Source of the DNA: Thalassorhabdus alkalitolerans
GTDB lineage: Bacteria > Bacillota > Bacilli > Bacillales > Marinococcaceae
Assembly (NCBI RefSeq): GCF_042656585.1
Contig: NZ_JBHSPG010000008.1
Direction: 5' to 3' (one strand)
Length of the DNA stretch: 64,000 bases
This document shows positions 35,127 through 43,067 of this stretch, in pieces. Position 1 is the stretch's first letter. Every line of letters begins with the position of its first letter. A program made the position numbers and the translations under genes. Below the pieces are notes generated by a model. It was not told the DNA's origin. It searched no databases and saw only the letters and a list, made by a program, of their open reading frames with translations.

Positions 35127-35154
35127 AAAAAAAAGCCAATTCCATATAGAATTG
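35127..35154 (-). terminator. Minus-strand terminator in the gap after alsT
   Basis: On the minus strand CAATTC (35154-35149) pairs with GAATTG (35142-35137), followed by GC and eight T residues. It lies 300 bases beyond the alsT stop, in the 360-base gap 35092-35451, so it may end the alsT transcript or a short unannotated transcript. Confidence 0.65.
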
Positions 35155-35451
35155 ACCTTTGCAGATAAAGTTTGGCCGCTATGCCGCTTAATAATAGAGT
35201 TCCAAACCACCACTTCAGAAAGTGGGTGTTTGCAGAAATATTTCCGTCTTCCTTCTTACTTTCATGAAGGCTTGACTTCCATACCTCAATGTAAAACTCC
35301 CTATTTTAGCTTAAAGGTTGAAACATATATTAGTCACGCACAAAGCAGCTTGTGAAAATATAATACACCACCTTCATGAGATAATCAATACCATTTTGAA
35401 TGAAATTTAAAACCAAAATTGAAGCAGTATCAACGGCTTTTAACTCTTTTC

Positions 35452-36864
35452 TTATACAACCATTTTGTCTGATTTTTCTTCTTCTTCCCATGCTTCCGTA
35501 TTTTCAATCCCTAGTTTAGAAGGAGAAAATACAGGATCAAGTCCTTCTCTACGCTGTTCTTCGTAATCCCTTAGAACCTTGAATGCAATGTTACCTAACA
35601 GTACAATCCCGACTAAATTGATAATTGTCATCAAGGCCATAAATACATCTGCTAAGTCCCAAACCAGTCCTAGACTGGCTGTGGAACCAAACATTACCAA
35701 CGCCATAGTTAATAAACGGTAAATGTTCACAAATGCTTTGTTCTTTCTTATAAATTCAATATTTGTTTCACCATAGTAGTAACTTCCAATAATGGAGCTA
35801 AACGCAAAGGTAAATATCGCAAAAGCAACAAAGTAACTGGCCCAGCCGCCTATTTGAAGGCTCAGGGAATCTTGCAAAAGGCCAATCCCTTCGGCTCCTG
35901 TTCCAGCAAAGTCAGCATTAAGCAAGATAATAAAGGCAGTAGCTGAGCAGACAATCAGCGTATCAACAAATACACCTAAGGTTTGAATAAACCCTTGCTT
36001 AGCCGGGTGAGTAACGTTTGCTGTAGCAGCTGCGTTCGGGGCACTTCCCATCCCCGCTTCGTTGGAAAAAAGTCCCCGTCGGACACCCATCATAATTGCT
36101 GCGCCAATGCCTCCACCCAATGCCTGCTCAAGGCCGAAAGCACTGCGGACAATCAACCCAAGTACGGCTGGAATCTCACTAAAGTTCATAGCAACAACCA
36201 CCATAGCAATGGCTACGTATACTACAGCCATGATTGGCACAATAATACTCGAGAACTTTGCAATTCGGTGGACACCGCCAAAGATAATAGCGGCTGTCAG
36301 AACTGTCATGACGATCCCCATCACAACAGGTGGGATACCAAACGCATTATCAAAAGCGCCTGCTATGGTATTACTTTGTACAGAGTTAAAGATAAGACCA
36401 AACGTAATAGCAATTAATATAGCAAACAAAATACCAAGCCAGCGCATATTTAACCCTTTCTGAATGTAGTACGCAGGCCCTCCGCGATAAGCATCCTTAT
36501 CCCGAACTTTAAATACCTGGGCAAGAGTACTTTCAATGAAACCTGTTGCCCCGCCGACTAAAGCCACCAGCCACATCCAAAAAATCGCCCCGGGTCCTCC
36601 AAGCGTGATCGCCACCGCCACCCCGGCAAGGTTTCCTGTTCCAATTCTCGTTGCTGCTCCTATACAGAAAGACCGGAAGGAGCTGATACTCTTCAACCCT
36701 TCAACATCCCTTGTTTTGTCAAACAATACTCTAAACATTTCGCCAAGGTAGCAAAACTGCATAAAGCGGGTACGTACAGTGAACCAAACCCCAGCGCCAA
36801 GTAAGCCTGCAATCAGCACATACGTCCATAAAAGATCGTTTAACATATCAATTATTGTCTGCAA
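35452..36864 (-). CDS. Alanine/glycine:cation symporter family protein (AGCS, AlsT-like)
   Basis: 470 residues with about 11 membrane segments. The AGCS signature is clear: CIGAATRIGTGNLAGVAVAITLGGPGAIFWMWLVALVGGATGF, then KDAYRGGPAYYIQKGL and RRGLFSNEAGMGSAPNAAATA. It imports alanine, glycine or a related amino acid with sodium. The start is a TTG, supported by AGGGG seven bases upstream. An Lrp/AsnC regulator gene lies 179 bases upstream on the same strand and could control it. Confidence 0.92.
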   Translation of the reverse strand: MQTIIDMLNDLLWTYVLIAGLLGAGVWFTVRTRFMQFCYLGEMFRVLFDKTRDVEGLKSISSFRSFCIGAATRIGTGNLAGVAVAITLGGPGAIFWMWLVALVGGATGFIESTLAQVFKVRDKDAYRGGPAYYIQKGLNMRWLGILFAILIAITFGLIFNSVQSNTIAGAFDNAFGIPPVVMGIVMTVLTAAIIFGGVHRIAKFSSIIVPIMAVVYVAIAMVVVAMNFSEIPAVLGLIVRSAFGLEQALGGGIGAAIMMGVRRGLFSNEAGMGSAPNAAATANVTHPAKQGFIQTLGVFVDTLIVCSATAFIILLNADFAGTGAEGIGLLQDSLSLQIGGWASYFVAFAIFTFAFSSIIGSYYYGETNIEFIRKNKAFVNIYRLLTMALVMFGSTASLGLVWDLADVFMALMTIINLVGIVLLGNIAFKVLRDYEEQRREGLDPVFSPSKLGIENTEAWEEEEKSDKMVV

Positions 36865-36941
36865 AACAAATCCCCTCTCTTTGTGGAATGTGTGAAAAGA
36901 TACTTCATACTTTACATGGGTGTTGTAAATTTGTACCGTTT

Positions 36942-36954
36942 ATTGTCAGACAAT
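36942..36954. promoter_or_regulatory. 13-bp palindrome upstream of the alanine symporter gene
   Basis: ATTGTCAGACAAT is a perfect palindrome (six-base arms, one central base) 78 bases upstream of the symporter start. A possible operator; the binding protein is unknown. Confidence 0.35.
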
Positions 36955-37002
36955 TTATCGGTTTTTTACAAATTTTACATTTCAGCTGTCCCTTTTCACC
37001 AT

Positions 37003-37038
37003 AAAAAAATCCCTGAATCACAGGATTCAGGGATTTTT
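37003..37038 (-). terminator. Terminator of the Lrp-type gene
   Basis: AAAAATCCCTGAATC (37005-37019) pairs with GATTCAGGGATTTTT (37024-37038) around a four-base loop. The T run on the minus strand makes it the terminator of the regulator gene, five bases after its stop. Confidence 0.88.
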
Positions 37039-37042
37039 GTGT

Positions 37043-37486
37043 TTACTCTTTTCCTTTAGGGAGAAGGGTCCGATAGGGTACTGGTGAAGTTAAAACGACA
37101 GAGGTATTAATATTGCCATAAGGAATCAGCCGGTCAATCAGAATCCTCATACTGTCCATATCTGTTAACGCCGCTTTAAGAAAATAGCCTACGGTTCCGG
37201 TCACACGATGACATTCTATAATATCGGTTTCTTCCTTAATCATTTCCTCAAAATCCTTAGGAGTTATTTTGAGATCACTCACCTGAATAAAGACCATAAC
37301 TCCTCGTCCAATTGCTGCTGGAGAAACCTTAGCCCCGTACCATTCTATGACACCGTTTTCTTCTAAACGATGCAGCCTTTCTGTCACACTCGGCCTGCTT
37401 AACGCTAAACGTTTTGAAAGGTCGCTGATCTTTATACGGCCATCCAATTGCAGAATTTCTAACAATTTAGTATCAATTTCATCCAT
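37043..37486 (-). CDS. Lrp/AsnC family transcriptional regulator
   Basis: 147 residues from the ATG at 37486 (a GTG three codons upstream is an alternative). It begins MDEIDTKLLEILQLDGRIKISDLSKRLALSRPSVTERLHRLEENGVI, the Lrp winged helix-turn-helix, and continues with a RAM/AsnC ligand-binding domain (ECHRVTGTVGYFLKAALTDMDSM). It is divergent from the YitT-type gene; a dyad in the space between may be its operator. Ligand not visible, amino acids being usual in the family. Confidence 0.92.
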   Translation of the reverse strand: MDEIDTKLLEILQLDGRIKISDLSKRLALSRPSVTERLHRLEENGVIEWYGAKVSPAAIGRGVMVFIQVSDLKITPKDFEEMIKEETDIIECHRVTGTVGYFLKAALTDMDSMRILIDRLIPYGNINTSVVLTSPVPYRTLLPKGKE

Positions 37487-37559
37487 ATGGGACACCCACT
37501 TTCCATAATGAAGGATCTTAAAGTTATATTATATTAAATTGAAGGCTTTGGGAATGAAA

Positions 37560-37579
37560 TACATTCTTTTTTGTATGTA
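37560..37579. promoter_or_regulatory. TACAT-N10-ATGTA dyad between lrp-like and yitT-like genes
   Basis: TACAT (37560-37564) and ATGTA (37575-37579) are inverted with ten bases between them, in the 157-base divergent intergenic region. Such a dyad next to an Lrp gene suggests an autoregulatory operator. Confidence 0.4.
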
Positions 37580-37643
37580 ATTTACCCAAAATATATTCTA
37601 ACATTGATATATGAGAAAAAATCCAAGGAGGAGAACACAACAC

Positions 37644-38276
37644 ATGGTAAGAATAATAAATATTTTGTTTGGTTGTTTACTTACAAGTGTGGGCGTTGTT
37701 ATTCTTAACCATGCTGAAATTGTGACCGGCGGTACTGCTGGACTTTCCTTAAACGTATCCTACCTTACCTCATTACAGTTTGCTTTGGTTTTCTTTTTAA
37801 TTAATATTCCCTTTTATGTGTTTTCCGTTCTTCGAATGGGATGGCACTTTACCCTGTCTACAATCTTTGCAGTCACTGTTTTATCAGTAATGACTGGCAG
37901 CTCAGCTTTTATTCTCCCGGACTTTTCAATTGAACCCTTCGTAGGGGCAGTTGTAGGCGGAATGAGTATTGGGCTTGGTATTTCCATACTATTTATAAAT
38001 GGCGCCTCTCTTGGCGGTGCTAACATTCTTGCTCTGTTCCTTCATAAGAAATTTAATTGGAACCCTGGAAAAGTAAATTTTCTTTTTGACTTCTTTGTAG
38101 TCCTGACTGGCATGTACGCAATAGGATTAGTAAGCGGATTCGCTTCTGTTTTATCAATCATCGTTACATCGTGTATTATCAGCTACTTTAAAACAAAAAT
38201 TGCCGAGAAAAACGAAGCAGAAGAGAAAGCTAAGAGCTTTGGAGATAAATCAAAAGAGCTTTCTTACAATAATTGA
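37644..38276 (+). CDS. YitT family membrane protein (DUF161)
   Basis: 210 residues from the ATG at 37644, ten bases after AAGGAGGAG; an upstream ATG at 37611 precedes that site and is rejected. Five or six hydrophobic segments are seen, with NILFGCLLTSVGVVILNHAEIVTGGTAGLSL at the N-terminus and GLGISILFINGASLGGANILALFL, typical of the YitT/YczE-like DUF161 repeat. The usual C-terminal DUF2179 domain is missing; the protein ends with a charged tail. Transport function is presumed, substrate unknown. Confidence 0.78.
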   Translation: MVRIINILFGCLLTSVGVVILNHAEIVTGGTAGLSLNVSYLTSLQFALVFFLINIPFYVFSVLRMGWHFTLSTIFAVTVLSVMTGSSAFILPDFSIEPFVGAVVGGMSIGLGISILFINGASLGGANILALFLHKKFNWNPGKVNFLFDFFVVLTGMYAIGLVSGFASVLSIIVTSCIISYFKTKIAEKNEAEEKAKSFGDKSKELSYNN

Positions 38277-38287
38277 TCAGATCCCAC

Positions 38288-38313
38288 GCCCCCTCTTGAA
38301 TGGGGGCTTTTTT
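38288..38313 (+). terminator. Terminator of the YitT-like gene
   Basis: GCCCCC (38288-38293) pairs with GGGGGC (38302-38307), followed by six T residues. Confidence 0.9.
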
Positions 38314-38378
38314 CATGTTACCTGTTTAGAAAACGTTGTGATTGGGAAAATACATGATAATGTGAAACCCCTCTTCTT

Positions 38379-38408
38379 CGGCTGGAAAACCAGCCGTTTT
38401 TTTATTTT
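38379..38408 (+). terminator. Leader terminator upstream of the GXWXG protein gene
   Basis: CGGCTGG (38379-38385) and CCAGCCG (38390-38396) form a tight hairpin with an AAAA loop, followed by TTTTTTTATTTT. It lies only 65 bases after the previous terminator and 30 bases before the next start codon, so it may be an attenuator of a short leader. Confidence 0.82.
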
Positions 38409-38437
38409 ATACCAATCAAGAACAGGAGGGAAAAAGA

Positions 38438-38980
38438 GTGAAGAATAAAGCTGATTTAGAAGCCATGTACAAAAGAAGCGACCTTACAGAAAAAGAAGTG
38501 ACATCCTTTTTTAAAAGGCTGGAATGTGTGGATCGTACTTTTATGCATGGAACCTGGAAAGGAAGGGAACTGAAAACAAAACACCCTCTGAACGGCTTAC
38601 TGGAAGCAGTTCCTTGGTACGGAAAACGATTTATTAACAATGAAGACGTTCATCCCCTCGTGTTTCAAAAGAAATCCGGCTTGCTCTACAACGTGAATCC
38701 CGGTCTGCTGCCTTTACAGCTCCCTCTAGATAAAATCCCTGAAAAAGTAATGAAGAAAGCTTTTCCTTTTTTCTCCCCTCTTCTTCACACAACAGAAAGC
38801 AAAGCAAGACTACGAATGGTTGAAAACCATGGGAAGCTGACAACTGCCATGATTTATGATCAGCACCCTATTCAGGACCTTTTTAAAAAAGTAGATGACA
38901 ACGCCGTCGTGGGAATGATGGACTTTAAAAAAGAACAGAAGCCCTTCTTTTTTATTCTAGAGAGAGTTTCCTATTATTAA
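38438..38980 (+). CDS. GXWXG domain / DUF4334 protein
   Basis: 180 residues from a GTG start (AGGAGG eight bases upstream). The N-terminal GXWXG domain shows MHGTWKGRELKTKHPLNGLLEAVPWYGKRF. The C-terminal DUF4334 domain shows ARLRMVENHGKLTTAMIYDQHPIQDLFKKVDD and ends FFFILERV. The pair occurs in small cytoplasmic proteins of unknown biochemical role. Two terminators flank the region upstream, and one follows. Confidence 0.87.
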   Translation: MKNKADLEAMYKRSDLTEKEVTSFFKRLECVDRTFMHGTWKGRELKTKHPLNGLLEAVPWYGKRFINNEDVHPLVFQKKSGLLYNVNPGLLPLQLPLDKIPEKVMKKAFPFFSPLLHTTESKARLRMVENHGKLTTAMIYDQHPIQDLFKKVDDNAVVGMMDFKKEQKPFFFILERVSYY

Positions 38981-39007
38981 AAACGGGACCCACAGTGAGT
39001 CCCGTTT
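38981..39007. terminator. Terminator after the GXWXG protein gene
   Basis: AAACGGGAC (38981-38989) pairs with GTCCCGTTT (38999-39007). It starts directly after the stop codon. Confidence 0.7.
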
Positions 39008-39156
39008 AGTTAGCCAGCTGGATAATGTTGTAAAATTGTTACCTTCTCCCATTTCTTTATTCCTGACCCTAGCATCACCGATCCTATCGTAAGCAGACAA
39101 CTGTCTACATTCTCTATTTCATTCATCAACGCACCCCATCTGGTTACCTATACTCT

Positions 39157-39762
39157 TTACCATGCATGAAGAGAGAATTGGAGGTCTGCCTTCAAGTGGT
39201 CTTTCATTAGAATCTCAGCTTTGTCAGGATCTCTCTTTTTTATTGCATAGTACATCTCTTCATGTTCCTCAATGAGGTTTGGACGATTATGATAAACAAC
39301 AGTTTTTCTAAATAAAAAGATTATTGATTGCATTCTCTCAATCGTATCAATTAATATTTGGTTTCTGCTCGATTGTACAATAAGATCATGGAAGCGCTTG
39401 TTGGCCGCCATTATCTCATCATTTATACCCTCTCTTGCAACTTTAATACAGTTATATAATTCATCCATTTCAGCAGGCGTCATAAAAGAAGCCGCACTTC
39501 TTGCCGCGTAGCTCTCAAGGAGTATCCTTACTTCAAACGTATTTATCAAATCTTTCTCAGTAGGATTAATCACTCGTTTTTTTTGAATCAACCCCTCTTC
39601 TTCAAGTTTCCGAATGGCCTCTCTTATCGGAGTGCGGCTGATACCCAGCTCCTTTGCAAGCATTACTTCAGTTAATTTCGTCCCTCGGGGAAATGATCCA
39701 TTTAAAATTTGATCTCTGATATATACATAAGCAATTGACGAAGCAGATTGTTTTTTTTCCAT
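39157..39762 (-). CDS. GntR family transcriptional regulator (FadR subfamily, FCD domain)
   Basis: 201 residues. The winged helix-turn-helix is YIRDQILNGSFPRGTKLTEVMLAKELGISRTPIREAIRKLEEEGLI; the C-terminal all-helical FCD domain includes RILLESYAARSA, the metal-ligand-type NKRFHDLIVQSS and EEHEEMYYAIKKRD. It is divergent from a sugar-acid operon, with three GTATAC sites in between, so it is the likely local repressor. FCD regulators usually bind carboxylic acids. Confidence 0.93.
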   Translation of the reverse strand: MEKKQSASSIAYVYIRDQILNGSFPRGTKLTEVMLAKELGISRTPIREAIRKLEEEGLIQKKRVINPTEKDLINTFEVRILLESYAARSAASFMTPAEMDELYNCIKVAREGINDEIMAANKRFHDLIVQSSRNQILIDTIERMQSIIFLFRKTVVYHNRPNLIEEHEEMYYAIKKRDPDKAEILMKDHLKADLQFSLHAW

Positions 39763-39862
39763 ATCATTCTAGCCACAAGATACCTACCTTGCGCTACCCT
39801 CCGATCTATAAAACTGGTTTCTATATTATACCGTTGAAAGTATAAAGTTAAAAGCTTCTTTT

Positions 39863-39910
39863 GTATACTATTATTTTCAAAATGTATACATTATCAATTA
39901 AATAGTATAC
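39863..39910. promoter_or_regulatory. Three phased GntR-type operators
   Basis: GTATAC occurs at 39863-39868, 39884-39889 and 39905-39910, each 21 bases apart. The wider sequences TTGTATACTA, ATGTATACAT and TAGTATACAA resemble FCD-type GntR operators with a TNGTATACNA core. They lie between the regulator gene and the operon start at 39959. Confidence 0.75.
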
Positions 39911-39958
39911 AATATTACATATCCTTGAAAGCCTTATCATTTGAAAGGGGTAAGAACT

Positions 39959-40840
39959 ATGAAATTAGGATTTATCGGATTAGGAATTATGGGTAAACCT
40001 ATGACTGAAAACTTATTAAAAGCCGGTTACCAAGTGACTGTTTTTGATATAAACCGGGATGCAGTAGATTATCTACAAAATAAAGGAGCACTACCTGCTA
40101 ATAATCCAGGAGACGTGGCAGCTAAAAGTGATGTTATTTTTACTATGCTGCCCAACTCCACTCATGTCGAAGAAGTAGTTACCGGAACCGACGGATTAAT
40201 TCATAGGCTTCATTCTGATCATATTGTAGTTGACTTAAGCTCAATTTCTCCTGTCATGTCTCGTAAATTGCATGCACGACTTCAGGAAATAGAGGCCCAA
40301 TTTATTGATGCACCCGTAAGCGGCGGAGAACCAAAAGCCATTGACGGAACACTCTCAATCATGGCCGGTGGAGAAGAAGCTGCATTCAATAAAGTTAAGC
40401 CTATCTTAGATAGAGTTGCTGGCAGTGTCATTTTAGTAGGCGAAACCGGTGCCGGGACGACAACAAAGCTGGCTAATCAAATTATTGTAAACGCAAACAT
40501 CGCAGCGATGTCTGAGGCTGTAAATTTAGCATCAGAAGCTGGAATAGATATTGAGAAGATGTTTCAAGCAGTTCGAGGCGGGCTAGCAGGAAGTGCAGTA
40601 TTAGAAGCTAAGATCCCATTAATACTAGAGGAAAATTTTAAAGCTGGTGGCCGCATTGATATTAACGCCAAAGACCTCACTAACGTAGTTGAAACGGGAG
40701 AAACACTAAATGTTCCCCTGCCTGTTACGAATCAAGTATTAGATATGTTTAAAGAATTAGTAAATGATGGCAAAGCAGAATTAGACCATGCCGGTCTCCT
40801 AAAATATTACGAAAAGCACACCCCTTTACAGAAAGGATAA
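39959..40840 (+). CDS. 2-hydroxy-3-oxopropionate (tartronate semialdehyde) reductase-family dehydrogenase, GarR-like
   Basis: 293 residues from the ATG at 39959 (AAAGGGG eight bases upstream). KLGFIGLGIMGKPMTENLLKAG is the NAD-binding motif, DAPVSGGEPKAIDGTLSIMAGG the substrate motif, and TTTKLANQIIVNANIAAMSEA carries the catalytic Lys. RGGLAGSAVLEAKIP and YYEKH near the end match E. coli GarR closely. Paired with a DUF1537 kinase it could instead be an L-threonate-type dehydrogenase (LtnD). NAD(P) preference and substrate are not proven. Confidence 0.88.
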   Translation: MKLGFIGLGIMGKPMTENLLKAGYQVTVFDINRDAVDYLQNKGALPANNPGDVAAKSDVIFTMLPNSTHVEEVVTGTDGLIHRLHSDHIVVDLSSISPVMSRKLHARLQEIEAQFIDAPVSGGEPKAIDGTLSIMAGGEEAAFNKVKPILDRVAGSVILVGETGAGTTTKLANQIIVNANIAAMSEAVNLASEAGIDIEKMFQAVRGGLAGSAVLEAKIPLILEENFKAGGRIDINAKDLTNVVETGETLNVPLPVTNQVLDMFKELVNDGKAELDHAGLLKYYEKHTPLQKG

Positions 40841-40845
40841 TTCAA

Positions 40846-42297
40846 ATGTCTTCAAAACTAGATGCAACACAAACACTAAAAGCATTACCCCAACAGCTAA
40901 GCAAATCAATTCAACAAGAATGGGAGGAACTTTACCGGCAGTTCAAACATAAAATTATCGTACTGGATGATGATCCCACTGGGGTACAGACGGTGCACGG
41001 AGTCTCTGTTTATACCAACTGGGATCTAACGTCAATAGAGAATGGTTTCAATGAAGAAAACCAAATGTTTTTTATTTTAACTAACTCCCGTTCATTTCCT
41101 GTGAAAGAAACAGAAGATGTACATCAAACGATAGCAAAAAGAATTAATCATGTATCTCAAAAACTAGGTATTCCGTTTCTTATTATAAGTCGCGGTGATT
41201 CGACTATGAGAGGTCACTATCCTTTAGAGACGGAAACCTTGAGACAATCCTTGGAAGCATGTTCAAAAGACACTGCCTTTGATGGTGAAATTATTATACC
41301 CTTTTTTGAACAAGGCGGACGCTGGACAATCGATAACGTTCACTATGTAAAGCAGGAAAACACCTTGATACCTGTTGGTGAAACGGAATTTGCCAAGGAC
41401 CCTTCTTTCGGCTTCTCATCAAGCGATTTAACAGAATATATTGAAGAAAAAACAGATGGATTATTCAGCAAAGAAGAAGCTATTTCGATTGACCTGCCGC
41501 TCATACGAAGCGGTAACACAGAAGCAGTTAAAGAAAAGTTAATGGAAGCGACTTCTTTTCAAAAAATAATAGTGAATGCAGTTAATGAGGAAGACATTCG
41601 AGTTTTCAGCATTGGCTTGCTAAAAGCTCTTTTTAAACAAAAACAGTTTTTATTCAGAACAGGAGCTACTTTCACAAAAATCATCGGGAACATCTCTTCG
41701 AGACCTCTTTTGAGCAGCCAAGAGCTTAGAGACAGTTCTTCAAAAAACGGGGGATTAGTGGTTGTTGGTTCTCATGTTAGGAAGACAACCGAACAGCTTG
41801 AGCAAGTAAAACAGCTAACAAGCCTTGCATTTATTGAGTTCGACTGCCACTTAGTTTTTAATAGAGAGGCATTTTCGGAAGAACAAAACAGAATTAGGAA
41901 TGAAGCAGAGAAAGCGGTAGAACAAGGCCAAACCGCTGTAATTTATACAAGAAGAGAACTTGTTAATCTTGAACATTCTTCTGCAGATGAAAAACTTGCC
42001 GTTTCCGTAAAAATTGCAGATGCCCTCACTGATGTAGTAAAGTCATTTGCTGTTCGCCCTTCCTTTATCATTGCTAAGGGTGGAATCACATCCAGTGATA
42101 TCGGTACAAATGGGTTAGGAGTTACAAAAGCGATTGTAGCCGGTCAAATTTCTCCTGGGGTGCCAGTATGGACAACCGATGCGGGAAGTAAATTTCCTGG
42201 CCTGCCATATATTATTTTCCCAGGAAATGTCGGTACAAAGGACACGTTGAAAAATATTATTGAGCACTTGGATACCAATGATAAAAACAGACAGTAA
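40846..42297 (+). CDS. Four-carbon acid sugar kinase family protein (DUF1537)
   Basis: 483 residues, longer than the ~420-residue OtnK/DtnK types. The N-terminal domain has KIIVLDDDPTGVQTVHGV, FFILTNSRSF and ISRGDSTMRGHYPLE (sugar-acid binding). The C-terminal nucleotide-binding domain has KGGITSSDIGTNGLG, then FPGLPYIIFPGNVGTKDTL. Characterised members phosphorylate 3-oxo-tetronates or D-threonate. It starts five bases after the GarR-like gene, so they are one operon. No partner decarboxylase or isomerase follows, which leaves the pathway incomplete here. Confidence 0.9.
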   Translation: MSSKLDATQTLKALPQQLSKSIQQEWEELYRQFKHKIIVLDDDPTGVQTVHGVSVYTNWDLTSIENGFNEENQMFFILTNSRSFPVKETEDVHQTIAKRINHVSQKLGIPFLIISRGDSTMRGHYPLETETLRQSLEACSKDTAFDGEIIIPFFEQGGRWTIDNVHYVKQENTLIPVGETEFAKDPSFGFSSSDLTEYIEEKTDGLFSKEEAISIDLPLIRSGNTEAVKEKLMEATSFQKIIVNAVNEEDIRVFSIGLLKALFKQKQFLFRTGATFTKIIGNISSRPLLSSQELRDSSSKNGGLVVVGSHVRKTTEQLEQVKQLTSLAFIEFDCHLVFNREAFSEEQNRIRNEAEKAVEQGQTAVIYTRRELVNLEHSSADEKLAVSVKIADALTDVVKSFAVRPSFIIAKGGITSSDIGTNGLGVTKAIVAGQISPGVPVWTTDAGSKFPGLPYIIFPGNVGTKDTLKNIIEHLDTNDKNRQ

Positions 42298-42407
42298 GTG
42301 ATCCAAATCCTATGAGTGAAGTGGAAGACCAATAACTACAGTAGGCCCCTTTTCTACTACATGGCATTAAAACAAAATCTTAACACTATCAAAGGCGCAG
42401 TCAGAAG

Positions 42408-42614
42408 TTGAAGCTATGCTCTGGTGTTTTACTGGGGCTATCTAGAGGGCATAGGTATTATAGGGGATATTGGTTTGGACGCAGGCATAACCCTTGGGCG
42501 ATTTTGGATTTTGGGTTATGGACATTAATTAATGTATCTCTTACTGGTAATAGGCTTAAAAAAAAGGAATTACGAGAAGCTATTCAGCAAGTTGTTAAAT
42601 CCTGCAAAAGATAA
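42408..42614 (+). pseudogene. Possible decayed small membrane protein gene
   Basis: The 770-base gap 42298-43067 has no intact gene. Around 42412-42525 one frame reads YWGYLEGIGIIGDIGLDAGITLG, and an overlapping frame continues AILDFGLWTLINVSLTGNRLKKKELREA to a stop at 42614. Joined by a frameshift near 42495 they look like one hydrophobic segment followed by a basic helix. No ribosome binding site and no family match that I recognise; it may be chance. Confidence 0.25.
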
Positions 42615-42919
42615 AGCATTCTAATAGTCCTTTTAATAGTCTTTATAGACCTCTATTCTCCTAGGGGTCTTTCCTTATACCTAAAATACTCCATCCATGC
42701 GAAGGATGACTAATCAACTCAGTGGCATGTAAATTTGTAAGGTTTTTTAAGAGGGTGGTACTTTGCTTTACTAACGTTTCACTGTACATATGGAAATGTC
42801 ATTATCTCCGATCCCTTACCAAAGAAAGTAAAGAAAAATACTTCTTAGATGAGAAAATTAGTATTCGCCTAATGATGATATGGGCACACATTTTCACAAT
42901 GGTTTCAATGTCTTTAATG

Positions 42920-42964
42920 GAAAATAAAAGCTTCCCACAAGTTCAGTGAACTCATGAGAAGCTT
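42920..42964 (-). terminator. Probable terminator of groESL
   Basis: On the minus strand AAGCTTC/GAAGCTT outer pairs (42964-42958 with 42934-42928) and AGTTCA/TGAACT inner pairs (42952-42947 with 42945-42940) are followed by TTATTTT. It is about 105 bases beyond the groEL stop. Confidence 0.6.
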
Positions 42965-43067
42965 AAAATAAAATCTTCCTCAATGTGACCAAAATGTGAC
43001 CATACGCCTCATTTTGACCTCTCTTAGCAAGAGACTCCCTTGTTACATAAGGGAATGGAGAGCGACA

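Noticed and set aside
35983..36463. Plus-strand open frames of 133-144 codons opposite the alanine symporter gene
   Set aside because: Antisense shadows of a membrane protein gene; composition is unlike a real protein and there are no start signals.
42722..42949. 75-codon open frame near groEL
   Set aside because: No ribosome binding site, no recognisable family, and it ends in the groESL terminator hairpin region.
42975..43010. Direct repeat AATGTGACCA suggesting a phage attachment site or integrase tail
   Set aside because: No integrase gene, second site or other phage gene is visible in the window; kept only as a note on the decayed region.
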